64,000 nt of DNA, from assembly GCA_023411815.1 (NCBI GenBank), contig JAEYOJ010000108.1:17217-81216 (forward strand), given 5' to 3'. Positions 51,461 through 60,263 of the stretch are shown here, piece by piece. The notes beneath the pieces are model-generated. The model had not been told where the DNA came from, made no database searches, and was given only the letters and a program-made list of their open reading frames with translations. Both the position numbers and the translations under genes were made by a program. Every line of letters starts with the position of its first letter. Position 1 is the stretch's first letter. The DNA comes from Pseudomonadota bacterium. Its GTDB lineage: Bacteria; Desulfobacterota; Desulfovibrionia; Desulfovibrionales; Desulfovibrionaceae.

Positions 51461-54400
51461 TCAGTTCGGCGCGACTTCCCGCACGGCCATGGACTGTCTT
51501 GGCAGCGGGCAGCCGGCTTCGGGCACGGTCGCTCCGTTACCGGCCGCGCCCAGGCGCATTGCCAGGCGCTGCACGGCATCGAGGTAGGTTTCGCCATGGC
51601 CGAGGTAGAAGGCCATGGGTTTGGCGAAGTTCTGGCCCACGAGGCCGTCCAGGAAGAGCTGGCAGATCTCCCGCTTGCAGGACAGCACATACTGCGAGAG
51701 CAGGAAGGCCTTGCGCTCCTCGCGGGTCATGCGGCGCATGAAGCGCACGAGGGCGCTGCGGGCCCTGGGCTGGTACATCCAGAAGTAGAGCAGGTCCAAG
51801 GCGTTGACGATGAAGACCTTGGCCAGCCCGCCGGCGTCCCGCTCCAGCTCGCGCATGCAGGTGCAGGGAGACTGCAGGATCTGGCCCGCGTCCCGATGAG
51901 GATAGAGCATCTCCATCTGCTCCCAGACCCAGAAGACCTGCTCCAGCTTGCCGCGATAGTCCCAGTCGCGCATGCGGATGTTGTGCGCCCTGTCGGCCAG
52001 ACCCTCGATGACGCCTGCCACGCAGTCCGAGGCCAGCTTGGAGATGACCGCGGCCCACTTCTGCAATATGTCCGCGACGGCCGCGGCGCCGAATACTCCC
52101 AGCAGCCCCGCCGCCAGGGCGTTGAAGGCCACGGCCAGGGGAATGGACAGGATCGAGCGGAACAGGTTGCCGATGACCGCCTCCTTGGGCAGCCCGCGCA
52201 GCAGGTTGTGACTCGAAATGTACAGGCCGTTGGCCAGGGCCATGACCGCGTAGAGCGTCAGGGGCGCGCTGCTCACCGTGACGCCGAAGCCGCGGTCCAG
52301 CAGGACCGTCTTGACCAGCCAGTCCAGCAGCGGCACCGAGAAGCCCGTGTACAGGAGCGAATCGCACAACCGGTCCCAGCTCACGTAATCCTTCCAGCGC
52401 AGAAGGCTGGAACGGCCGATGCCGCCTCCGCCCAACACGGACTGGATGACGTTGCGCACGCCGGTGATGCCGAACCAGATGAACGCGCCCATATAGGCCA
52501 GCAGCCACCAGTCCTTGGTCAGGGCGAAGGTCAGGAAGGCCGGGATGAAGCCGAGCAGCACCTTGAAGACGTTCTTGATGTCGCTGTTCAGGTAGCGCAG
52601 GCCGAGCCTGGGCTTGCGCGGCCGGCTCAGCCCCCCGCGCAGGCAGAACCCGTTGCCGCATGCGTCCGTCGTGCCGCCCAGGGTGTAGATGTCCCCGCAC
52701 GCGCCGTTGGCGGGCCGGTAGCCCTGGACCACATGCTCCCGCTCGCGGCGGTCCAGCAGCACCGCCAGGGGCCCGCGCCGGATAAGGCGCACTAGGCGGG
52801 ACAATACACCGCCGTTCGTCTCGCCCTCGGCCATGTCGGCGGGCATTCGGGCCACGCGGGAGAAATGCAGGGCGCGCAAGGGGATGCAGCGGCCAGTCCG
52901 GGCCAGTTCGCGCCTGGCCCTGGCCGGCAAGGTCCGACCCACCACGAGGCCCATGCCGTGCTTGCGGCAGGAGCGGCCCGTGGAGTCCGAGCCGATGCGC
53001 GTGTCCAGGGGCCTGCGGCTGTACAGCTCGCGCAGGGAGGCGATGTCGCAGAGCATGGCCGTGAGCTTGCCGGCCCGGTCTTCGGCATCCTGCCCGCCCG
53101 CTTCGAGCACGTTTTGCAGCACGTGGCCGATGAAGCGCTTGAGCTTGATGGCGTTGCGCGAATTGAAGGCCTCCTGCAGGACCAGGATATCGCGGATGTC
53201 GGCGGACCTGCTTTCGGCCTGGTCCTTGAGGTTGTAGACCTCCAGGTGGGTTATGGCCCCGCGGCAGTCGTAAAGGATCTCCAGCACGTCTTCCACGCCG
53301 AGGCCGCTCAGGGTCAAGGTGGCCTGGTAGCCGGAACGCACGGCGCGCAGTTTGGCCAGCAGATCGGCCGGGGACAGGGTCAGCAGGAGCGGCCGCTCCT
53401 CGCCCGGAGCCGGCGGAGCCTCGGGGTCGGGCAGGTCGGGATTGACCTCGGGCCGCAGGAAGTGGTCGAGGATGCCCTCGGCGTCGAGGCTGTTCATGTC
53501 GCAGATCAGGTTCTCGATGCGCGCCTTCTCGGCCTGGGTCGAAATTTCGTGGGCCGCCCGCAGGCGGTCGAGGCGGGCCTGCAGGTACGGCATGAGCTTG
53601 CCGTGGATGAATTTGCCCAGGTGCAGCAGCGAGGCCTGGCCCGAACCCACGAAACGCTCGAACTCCCGGCGCTCCAGGGGCGGCACGTCCATGTCGTAGG
53701 CTTCGTTGAGGGCCGGGCGGTGCTGCTCGTTGAACTCGGTGAAGACCATGTCCACATAACGCCGCCGCCAGGCCGAGGCCTCGCGGCCCAGGGCCATGAG
53801 ATCGGCCATGACCGGCTTGGAGAGGAAGTCCAGGAAGTCGCCCGGCTCGTCCAGTCCGCTGGGCACCCAGATGATCTTGGCGTAACGGCCCCGGTGCACC
53901 GTCGAATACTCGAGTCCGATCTGCACGCTGACGCCCATGATGGCCGCGGATTCCAGCAGTTCGGACGCCACTTCCGGCCGCACGTGGTTGTAATAGACGA
54001 CCATGAGCCGCCGGATTCCCTTGATCCAGGCGTCCATGATGAGGTGCGTGGCCGACTTGCGGCCCTTGGTGTTGGCGTCGTGCACGTGGTCGTCGAAGGC
54101 CAGCTGGTTCCAGTCCTCGGGCATCTCCAGCAGGTGGTAATGGCGCAGGAAGGCGCGCACCACGCGCGGCTTGCCCGTGGCCGCGGCCCGGAAATCGCGG
54201 GCCAGCATGAGCTGCCGGGTTTCGTCGCCCCTGGCGCGCACGAGTTCCTTCATGATGGACAGGAGCACCCGGGCCGTGTTCTTGCGCAGCACGCCCTGGG
54301 CGGTGGTCAGCACCTCCTCGCGCAGGGCGCGCAGGGCCGCCAGGCGGTCCGCGGCCTCGCCGGTCTCCAGGCTGCCCAGCAGCGTGGCCACGGCATAGGC

Positions 54401-54562
54401 GATGCGCAGACCCTTGTCCCAGGCCATGTCCTTGATGCCGTGCGGATGCAGGTGAGGCTCCAGGAGCCGCTTGGCCCCGGACGCATCCCGAAGATCCAGC
54501 ACGTCGTTGACCACGCGCAACAGGTCGCGGTCGCGACGGTCGAAAAACAAGCGCTCAAACAT
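51461..54562 (-). CDS. Unknown membrane protein, 1033 residues
   Basis: Not recognised. Residues 1-600 are soluble in character, with a helical start (FERLFFDRRDRDLLRVVNDVLDL), a region GIRRLMVVYYNHVRPEVASELLESAAIMGVSVQIGLEYS that recalls a TIM-barrel phosphoesterase-like fold, and a Cys-poor charged middle. About 590-650 includes CGDIYTLGGTTDACGNGFCLRGG with three Cys. Membrane segments follow at about 660-700, 755-775 and 790-830, then a helical C-terminal 200 residues with CTCMRELERDAGG. ATG 54562 has GGAGG 8 bases upstream. Stands alone between a terminator and the divergent cbiET gene. Confidence 0.75.
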   Translation of the reverse strand: MFERLFFDRRDRDLLRVVNDVLDLRDASGAKRLLEPHLHPHGIKDMAWDKGLRIAYAVATLLGSLETGEAADRLAALRALREEVLTTAQGVLRKNTARVLLSIMKELVRARGDETRQLMLARDFRAAATGKPRVVRAFLRHYHLLEMPEDWNQLAFDDHVHDANTKGRKSATHLIMDAWIKGIRRLMVVYYNHVRPEVASELLESAAIMGVSVQIGLEYSTVHRGRYAKIIWVPSGLDEPGDFLDFLSKPVMADLMALGREASAWRRRYVDMVFTEFNEQHRPALNEAYDMDVPPLERREFERFVGSGQASLLHLGKFIHGKLMPYLQARLDRLRAAHEISTQAEKARIENLICDMNSLDAEGILDHFLRPEVNPDLPDPEAPPAPGEERPLLLTLSPADLLAKLRAVRSGYQATLTLSGLGVEDVLEILYDCRGAITHLEVYNLKDQAESRSADIRDILVLQEAFNSRNAIKLKRFIGHVLQNVLEAGGQDAEDRAGKLTAMLCDIASLRELYSRRPLDTRIGSDSTGRSCRKHGMGLVVGRTLPARARRELARTGRCIPLRALHFSRVARMPADMAEGETNGGVLSRLVRLIRRGPLAVLLDRREREHVVQGYRPANGACGDIYTLGGTTDACGNGFCLRGGLSRPRKPRLGLRYLNSDIKNVFKVLLGFIPAFLTFALTKDWWLLAYMGAFIWFGITGVRNVIQSVLGGGGIGRSSLLRWKDYVSWDRLCDSLLYTGFSVPLLDWLVKTVLLDRGFGVTVSSAPLTLYAVMALANGLYISSHNLLRGLPKEAVIGNLFRSILSIPLAVAFNALAAGLLGVFGAAAVADILQKWAAVISKLASDCVAGVIEGLADRAHNIRMRDWDYRGKLEQVFWVWEQMEMLYPHRDAGQILQSPCTCMRELERDAGGLAKVFIVNALDLLYFWMYQPRARSALVRFMRRMTREERKAFLLSQYVLSCKREICQLFLDGLVGQNFAKPMAFYLGHGETYLDAVQRLAMRLGAAGNGATVPEAGCPLPRQSMAVREVAPN

Positions 54563-54721
54563 GGTTGCAGGTCCTCCGCAGTGTCCGCGCCCGCCTTTCC
54601 GGCTCGGCGAACGCGTCACACTGTCGTGACAATATAATTCTTTTTTTCACATGGCCAGCGGCCCAGGGAACGTCAATCTGGACGGTTGCCTGGGCCGGGT
54701 TTTGAGGCTTAGACTGACCGC

Positions 54722-55960
54722 ATGCAAGAAACGCACGCGAACGCCCTGCCCCGACCTTTGGTGGAAATTATCGGAGCGGGTCTTACCGAGGGCCACATGT
54801 GCCGTCACGTGCATGACGTGGTGCGCAAGGCCAACGTGCTCGTGGGCGGCAGGCGCATGCTCGCGCGCTACCTCGCCCATCCGGCGGAGAAGATCGAGAT
54901 ATCCTCGCCCTTGTCGGCCGTTATCGCGGCCATCGAGCGCGACCTGAGCCTGAACCTGCACGTGGTCGTGCTGGCCGACGGAGACCCGCTGTTCTTCGGC
55001 ATCGGCCGCCGCCTGGTGGAAGCCCTGGGAGCGGACAGGGTACGTATCCATCCGGGCATCACGGCCCTGCAGGCCGCGGCCGCCCGGCTGAAGATCCCCT
55101 GGGAGGACATCCAGGCAGTGTCCCTGCACGGCCGCGCGGACTGGACTCCGCTTTTCGCCGCCCTGCCCCGCCGCTCGCGCGTGGCCGTGTACACCGACGC
55201 GACGAACACGCCCGCGGCCATCGCCCGCCGCCTGCTGGAGCGCGGTGCCGACGCCTTCGCCATGCACGTGCTGGAGAACCTGCACGAGCACGAGGAGCGC
55301 GTGGGGCGCTACGCCTTGACCGAGGCCGCCGGACTGGATTTTTCGCCGCTCAACCTGGTCATTCTGGAATGCGAGCGAGCGCCCGAGTTGCCCCTGCGCC
55401 TGGGCTTGCCTGACGAGGCCCTGTCGCCGGACGGGCTCATCACCAAGGCCCCGGTGCGCGCGGCCAGCCTGGCGGCCCTGGCCCTGCCCATGGACGGGAC
55501 CCTGTGGGACCTGGGCGCGGGCAGCGGCGCGCTGTCCATCGAGGCCGCGGCGCTCATGGAGCGCGGCCGCGTTTTCGCCGTGGAGCGCGACCCAGGGCGC
55601 ATGGAGCGCATCCGCGAGAACATCCGGCGCACGCACGCCTTTAGCGTGGAACCGGTGCAGGGGAACATGACCGAGGTCATCCCGAGCCTGCCGGACCCGG
55701 ACCGCATATTCCTCGGCGGCGGCTTGTCCCGCGACACGCGGCCGCTGGAGCTGGCCTGCGCGCGCCTCGCCTCCGGCGGCTTCTTGGTGGCCAACCTCGT
55801 GCTGCTGGACGGACTGGCCCGCGCCAAGGCCTACCTGGATTCGCTCGGCTGGGAGACGGACGTGACCCAGCTCTCGTGCTGCCGGTCCAGGCCGCTGGCG
55901 GGCGACACGCGGCTGGAGGGCATGAATCCGGTGTTCATCCTGCGGGGCATGAAGCCATGA
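54722..55960 (+). CDS. cbiET: Precorrin-6Y C5,15-methyltransferase (decarboxylating), CbiE-CbiT fusion
   Basis: 412 residues. N-terminal CbiE domain (about 1-205) of the tetrapyrrole methylase fold: EIIGAGLTEG, LADGDPLFFGIGRRLVEALG and IHPGITALQAAAARL. C-terminal CbiT domain (about 210-405) is a class I SAM methyltransferase: KAPVRAASLAALALPMDGTLWDLGAGSGALSIEAA and IFLGGGLS. It methylates C5 and C15 and removes the acetate side chain. ATG 54722 has no strong ribosome binding site. A GGCCCAGG/CCTGGGCC hairpin lies in its leader (54660-54698). Cobalamin genes cbiA-cbiD and cbiF lie in separate places. Confidence 0.92.
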   Translation: MQETHANALPRPLVEIIGAGLTEGHMCRHVHDVVRKANVLVGGRRMLARYLAHPAEKIEISSPLSAVIAAIERDLSLNLHVVVLADGDPLFFGIGRRLVEALGADRVRIHPGITALQAAAARLKIPWEDIQAVSLHGRADWTPLFAALPRRSRVAVYTDATNTPAAIARRLLERGADAFAMHVLENLHEHEERVGRYALTEAAGLDFSPLNLVILECERAPELPLRLGLPDEALSPDGLITKAPVRAASLAALALPMDGTLWDLGAGSGALSIEAAALMERGRVFAVERDPGRMERIRENIRRTHAFSVEPVQGNMTEVIPSLPDPDRIFLGGGLSRDTRPLELACARLASGGFLVANLVLLDGLARAKAYLDSLGWETDVTQLSCCRSRPLAGDTRLEGMNPVFILRGMKP

Positions 55961-56258
55961 CTTCCGCGGCCTTATCATTAAATATATATTACATTTTAGA
56001 CGCTCCGCAGGCGTAGGCATGGCTTGCTAGCATTTTCGAAATGAAAATACTCTAATAAGGTCGCGTTGACGCTCGGCCAAGCAGGGATTATTAACTCCCT
56101 TCCGCGATGGACCCCAATGGCGCACGAAAATTCGGCGCCTGTCCCGATATCCCGTCGCCCCGCTCCGCCGCCCGAACTCCAACGGGAAGGCGCACAGGCG
56201 GGACCCGCCGCCCTTAGGCGCCGAACTCGAAATCACGACCAGGCACACGGAGCTCCAT
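55961..56258 (+). other. Intergenic region upstream of prfC
   Basis: About 300 bases. An AT-rich start holds the hairpin ATTTTC/GAAAAT at 56034-56050; the sequence GGCATGGCTTGC (56017-56028) recurs at 45157-45168. No gene is supported. The last 60 bases are GC-rich leader of prfC. Confidence 0.4.
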
Positions 56259-57878
56259 ATGACCACCATGCCCGAGACCGAACTGTCCCGCGCCCTGCGC
56301 CGCGAAGTGGCCCGCCGCCGGACGTTCGCCATCATCAGCCACCCCGACGCGGGCAAGACGACCCTGACCGAAAAGCTGCTGCTCTTCGGCGGAGCCATCC
56401 AGATGGCCGGCGAGGTCAAAGCCCGCAAGGCCGCGCGCCACGCCACCTCCGACTGGATGGCCGTGGAGCGCGAGCGCGGCATCTCCGTGACCTCCTCGGT
56501 CATGAAGTTCGAGCACGACGGCCACGAGATCAACCTGCTGGACACCCCCGGCCACCAGGACTTCTCCGAGGACACCTACCGCGTGCTCACGGCCGTGGAC
56601 TCGGCGCTCATGGTCATCGACAGCGTCAAGGGCGTCGAGACGCAGACCAGGAAGCTCATGGATGTCTGCCGCCTGCGCGACACGCCCATCATGACCTTCA
56701 TCAACAAGCTGGACCGCGACGGCCGCGAGCCCTTCGACCTGCTGGACGACATCGAGAAAAGCCTGGGCATCGAGGCCGCGCCCCTGACCTGGCCCATCGG
56801 CTCGGGCAAGGCCTTCCAGGGCGTGTTCGACCTGCGCCGCAACGAGCTGCGCTTCTTCTCGGCCCATGGGGCCAAGGGCGTGCGGCCCAAGGAGGCGGTG
56901 CTGATCAAGGGCCTGGACGACCCCAAGCTGGACGAGCTCATCGGCGGCGGCCCGGCCGACGACCTGCGCCGGGACGCTGAGCTGCTGGCCGGCGCGGGCT
57001 ACCCCTTCGAAGTGCAGCGCTACCTTGAGGGCAAGCAAACGCCGGTCTTCTTCGGCAGCGCCATCAACAACTTCGGAGTGCAGGAGCTGCTGGACACCTT
57101 CGCCAAGCTGGCCCCGGCCCCCAAGCCCAGGCCCACCACGACCCGCGTGGTCGAGCCCACGGAGGAGCCGTTCTCGGGCGTGGTCTTCAAGATCCAGGCG
57201 AACATGGACCCGGCCCACCGCGACCGCATCGCCTTCATGCGCATCTGCTCGGGCCGCTTCCAGCGCGGCATGCGCGTGCGCCACCACCGCATCGGCAAGG
57301 AAGTGCAGATCGCCAACGCCATCATCTTCATGGCCCAGGACCGCGCGGGCGTGGAAGAGGCCTGGCCGGGCGACATCATCGGCATCCACAACCACGGGAC
57401 CATCAAGATCGGCGACACCTTCACGGACAAGGAGCCGCTCAAGTTCACGGGCATCCCCAACTTCGCGCCCGAACACTTCCGGCGCGTGCGCCTGGCCAAC
57501 CCGCTCAAGTCCAAGCAGCTCGAAAAGGGCCTGCTGCAGCTTGCCGAGGAAGGCGCGGTACAGGTCTTCCGGCCCATGGAGAACAACGACCACATCCTGG
57601 GCGCCGTGGGCCTGCTGCAGTTCGACGTCATCGTGGCCCGCCTGCGCGACGAGTACGGCGCGGACGCGCTTTACGAGCCCGCGCCCATCGAATCCGCGCG
57701 CTGGGTCGACTGCAAGGACCGCCAGCGCCTGGACGCCTTCGTCAAGGACGTGCGCGCCAACATGGCCCTGGATGCCGAGGGCAACCTGACCTATCTTGCT
57801 CCCAACTCTTGGCGTCTAGGCCGCACCATGGAGCTGTGGCCCGAGATCGAATTCCGCACCACCAGGGAACAGCAGTAG
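56259..57878 (+). CDS. prfC: Peptide chain release factor 3
   Basis: GTPase that removes RF1/RF2 from the ribosome after termination. 539 residues. G1 [14 protein letters not shown], the [19 protein letters not shown] switch I region typical of RF3, G3 [15 protein letters not shown]4 NKLDRD, and C-terminal RF3 domains with [23 protein letters not shown] sequence. ATG 56259 with GGAG upstream. The DksA-like gene follows after 35 bases. Confidence 0.97.
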   Translation: MTTMPETELSRALRREVARRRTFAIISHPDAGKTTLTEKLLLFGGAIQMAGEVKARKAARHATSDWMAVERERGISVTSSVMKFEHDGHEINLLDTPGHQDFSEDTYRVLTAVDSALMVIDSVKGVETQTRKLMDVCRLRDTPIMTFINKLDRDGREPFDLLDDIEKSLGIEAAPLTWPIGSGKAFQGVFDLRRNELRFFSAHGAKGVRPKEAVLIKGLDDPKLDELIGGGPADDLRRDAELLAGAGYPFEVQRYLEGKQTPVFFGSAINNFGVQELLDTFAKLAPAPKPRPTTTRVVEPTEEPFSGVVFKIQANMDPAHRDRIAFMRICSGRFQRGMRVRHHRIGKEVQIANAIIFMAQDRAGVEEAWPGDIIGIHNHGTIKIGDTFTDKEPLKFTGIPNFAPEHFRRVRLANPLKSKQLEKGLLQLAEEGAVQVFRPMENNDHILGAVGLLQFDVIVARLRDEYGADALYEPAPIESARWVDCKDRQRLDAFVKDVRANMALDAEGNLTYLAPNSWRLGRTMELWPEIEFRTTREQQ

Positions 57879-57913
57879 CCGGCGCCCGACGCGCCCAGCC
57901 CAAGGAGGCCCTC

Positions 57914-58246
57914 ATGGACCCGCGGCAGAGGGAAGACATACGGCGCAGAATCGTCGAACTGATCAAAACCCTGCGGAACGACATGGCCGTGCTGGAAGAG
58001 AACGCCAAGCCGGTGGATCTCGATCAACCCATCGGCCGTCTCTCGCGCATGGATTCCATGGCCAGCCAAGCCATGGGTGCCCGCTCCCCGGCCGAAGCCA
58101 AGGCAAGACTGACCCGGCTGGAACTGGCCCAACGGCAAGTGGACAGCCCGGACTTCGGCCTATGCAGCTCCTGTGGAGAAGAGATAGCCGTCCGGCGTCT
58201 CCTGGCTATGCCCGAAACCGAATTGTGCGTACACTGCGCCGAGTAA
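57914..58246 (+). CDS. TraR/DksA-family zinc-finger protein
   Basis: 110 residues. N-terminal helical hairpin (REDIRRRIVELIKTLRNDMAVLEE) and a C4 zinc finger CSSC...CVHC with 17-18 residues between the pairs, as in DksA. The family binds the RNA polymerase secondary channel. The acidic tip residues of E. coli DksA (DxxDxA) are replaced by SRMDSMASQAMG, where one Asp remains, so the response to ppGpp cannot be assumed. ATG 57914 with perfect AAGGAGG. Confidence 0.88.
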   Translation: MDPRQREDIRRRIVELIKTLRNDMAVLEENAKPVDLDQPIGRLSRMDSMASQAMGARSPAEAKARLTRLELAQRQVDSPDFGLCSSCGEEIAVRRLLAMPETELCVHCAE

Positions 58247-58312
58247 TGCAAAGGCTCCCGGGAATGCCATGGCATCCCTACCCCATTTCACTCGTTCTTC
58301 AGGAGAATGCGC

Positions 58313-59221
58313 GTGACTGGACGCGATAGCACTCCGCGCAAGACAAGCCGCAAGCCGCACAAGGTTTCGCCGCTCAGCTTCTCGCATCTCTCGGGCATCA
58401 ACATGTTCGAGCCCCTGGACGCGGCCGTGTGGCTGCTCGTGCCAGCCTTTTTCGTCATTTCGGCCCTGGTCATGGGCGGCAACACGACCCTGGCCTTCAT
58501 GGGCGCTGCCGGCATCGTGCTCATCATGTTCCTCGTGGGCGCCTCCATCGAGGTGCTCATCGAGAGCATCAAGGACATCCGCGGCCTGGGCACCGTGGTC
58601 GGCTTCATCACCAACGGCCCCGAGGCCCTGTGCCTGCTGGTTGGCCTGCTGGCCGGGGACGTGCTCTTCGCCGCCAGCACGCCGCTCGGCTCCAACGTGG
58701 TCAATCCGCTCATGCTGCTGGCCGCCGGCCTGCTCACAGGCACCCTGGCCGCCGTTTCCCGCACCCGCACGCGCTATACCCTGCTCTGCATCCTGGGCAC
58801 CGCCCTGACCGCCGTGAGCTTCTTCATGGCCGGAATGTCCATGTGGCTCTGGCTGCTGGTCGCCGCCGCCGTCAGCTTCGGCTTCTTCTTCCTGCGCCCG
58901 TCCGAGCCCGGCGTGGAGCACCACGGCGAGGAGGCCCTGCCCAAGGCCTGGCTCATCCCCGCAGGCCTGGTGGTCGTGACCGCCGGCTACTTCCTGGACC
59001 CCATCGTGACCTTCACGGCCGAGCACTCCCAGGCGCCCAAGGGTCTCATCGGCTTCTTCGTGCTGGCCACGCTGACCAGCTGGCCCGAGTTCAAGTCCAC
59101 CCTGAGCCTGCTGCGCCGCAGGAGGCCGCTGGCCGCGATCCTCAACATCACCGTCTCCAACATCACCAACCTGTGGCTGGCCATGGCCGGTGTGGCCGTG
59201 CACTATGCCTTCGGCGGCTAA
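58313..59221 (+). CDS. CaCA-like membrane exchanger (sodium/calcium exchanger family, divergent)
   Basis: 302 residues with about ten membrane helices. The two inverted alpha-repeats are visible but divergent: NGPEALCLLVGLLAGDVLFAASTPLGSNVVNP in the first half and TSWPEFKSTLSLLRRRRPLAAILNITVSNITNL in the second, matching the (G/N)xPE...GSN pattern. Ion specificity is not clear. GTG 58313 is preferred to ATG 58307 because AGGAG lies 7 bases before it but only 1 base before 58307. Probably independent of the DksA-like gene (66-base gap). Confidence 0.75.
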   Translation: MTGRDSTPRKTSRKPHKVSPLSFSHLSGINMFEPLDAAVWLLVPAFFVISALVMGGNTTLAFMGAAGIVLIMFLVGASIEVLIESIKDIRGLGTVVGFITNGPEALCLLVGLLAGDVLFAASTPLGSNVVNPLMLLAAGLLTGTLAAVSRTRTRYTLLCILGTALTAVSFFMAGMSMWLWLLVAAAVSFGFFFLRPSEPGVEHHGEEALPKAWLIPAGLVVVTAGYFLDPIVTFTAEHSQAPKGLIGFFVLATLTSWPEFKSTLSLLRRRRPLAAILNITVSNITNLWLAMAGVAVHYAFGG

Positions 59222-59229
59222 GACCTCTC

Positions 59230-59308
59230 GTGCAAGAGCCGGGAGAGGGGCGCCGCCCCTCTCCCGGTCCCTCACACCGCCAGGGCGGGACGCCGCCCTG
59301 GACCCGCG
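59230..59308 (+). repeat. Dispersed two-hairpin intergenic repeat, short copy C
   Basis: Hairpin CCGGGAGAGGGGCG/CGCCCCTCTCCCGG followed by the CCGCCAGGGCGG/CCGCCCTGGACCC hairpin. The core matches copies A and B, without their TTTGCAAT ends. Probably terminates the exchanger gene. Confidence 0.65.
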
Positions 59309-59346
59309 TTTTTCGTTGCTCGACAACCAAGGCAGGCGATGTTGAC

Positions 59347-60108
59347 ATGGGCAAAGTCTACTTCATCGGCGCGGGACCCGGCGATCCGGAGCTGCTCACC
59401 ATCAAGGCCGCCCGCCTCATCGCCGAGGCCGGGCTGGTGCTCTACGCCGGCTCGCTGGTGCCTGTCGAGGTCGTGGACCATGCGCGTCCCGGGGCCAAGG
59501 TGGTCGACTCGTCGGGGCTGACCTTGGAGCAGACGCACGCCCTGCTGGTCGAAGCCGTGACGGCGGGAAGGAACGCCGCGCGCGTGCACACGGGAGATCC
59601 CGCGCTGTACGGGGCGGTGCGCGAACAGGCCTTGCTGCTGGAGCGCGACGGCATCGCCTGGGAAATCGTGCCCGGCGTCAGCGCGGCCTTTGCCGCAGCA
59701 GCCGAGGCCAAGGTATCCTTCACGGTGCCCGAGGTCACGCAGACGCTGGTCATCACGCGCCTGGCCGGGCGCACGCCCGTGCCCGAGCGCGAGGCCTTGT
59801 CCGGTCTGGCAGGCCACGGCGCGGCCATGGCCGTGTACCTTTCCGCCGCCGACGCGCCGCGCCTGCGCGACGAGCTGCTGGCCGGAAGCTATGGGCCCGA
59901 TACGATCGTGGTCGTGGGCCACAAGGTCGGCTGGCCCGGCGGCGAAACGCTGCGCACGACGCTGGCGGACATGGCCGGAACGGTCAGCGCCGCGAATATC
60001 GGACGACAGGCAGTGTTCCTCGTGCTGCCTGGAGAATCCGCAGTCCGGGCAAGATCCAAACTGTACGATCCGCAATTCGCCCACGGCTATCGCAAAGGCG
60101 GTGATTGA
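59347..60108 (+). CDS. cbiF: Cobalt-precorrin-4 C11-methyltransferase
   Basis: 253 residues of the tetrapyrrole methylase family. VYFIGAGPGDPELLTIKAARLI at the N-terminus, LYAGSLVP, HTGDPALYGAVREQ, EIVPGVSAAFAAAAE, and TLVITRLAGRTPVPE, which points to CbiF/CobM. It methylates C11 of the corrin ring. ATG 59347; the ribosome binding site is weak (GGCAGG). Third cobalamin locus in the window. Confidence 0.92.
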   Translation: MGKVYFIGAGPGDPELLTIKAARLIAEAGLVLYAGSLVPVEVVDHARPGAKVVDSSGLTLEQTHALLVEAVTAGRNAARVHTGDPALYGAVREQALLLERDGIAWEIVPGVSAAFAAAAEAKVSFTVPEVTQTLVITRLAGRTPVPEREALSGLAGHGAAMAVYLSAADAPRLRDELLAGSYGPDTIVVVGHKVGWPGGETLRTTLADMAGTVSAANIGRQAVFLVLPGESAVRARSKLYDPQFAHGYRKGGD

Positions 60109-60263
60109 ACGCATTGCGGCGCGCCTTGCCATTCTATAGACGTTCCCGTAGGTATACCTCTTCTCATTCAGCTCGTTTTATTCCGCATTGTTGAAAACGT
60201 AAGAAGCTCAATTGAGCACTGTGACGGATATATTCTTGCACCTCTTCCTGCTTAACAAGAAGA

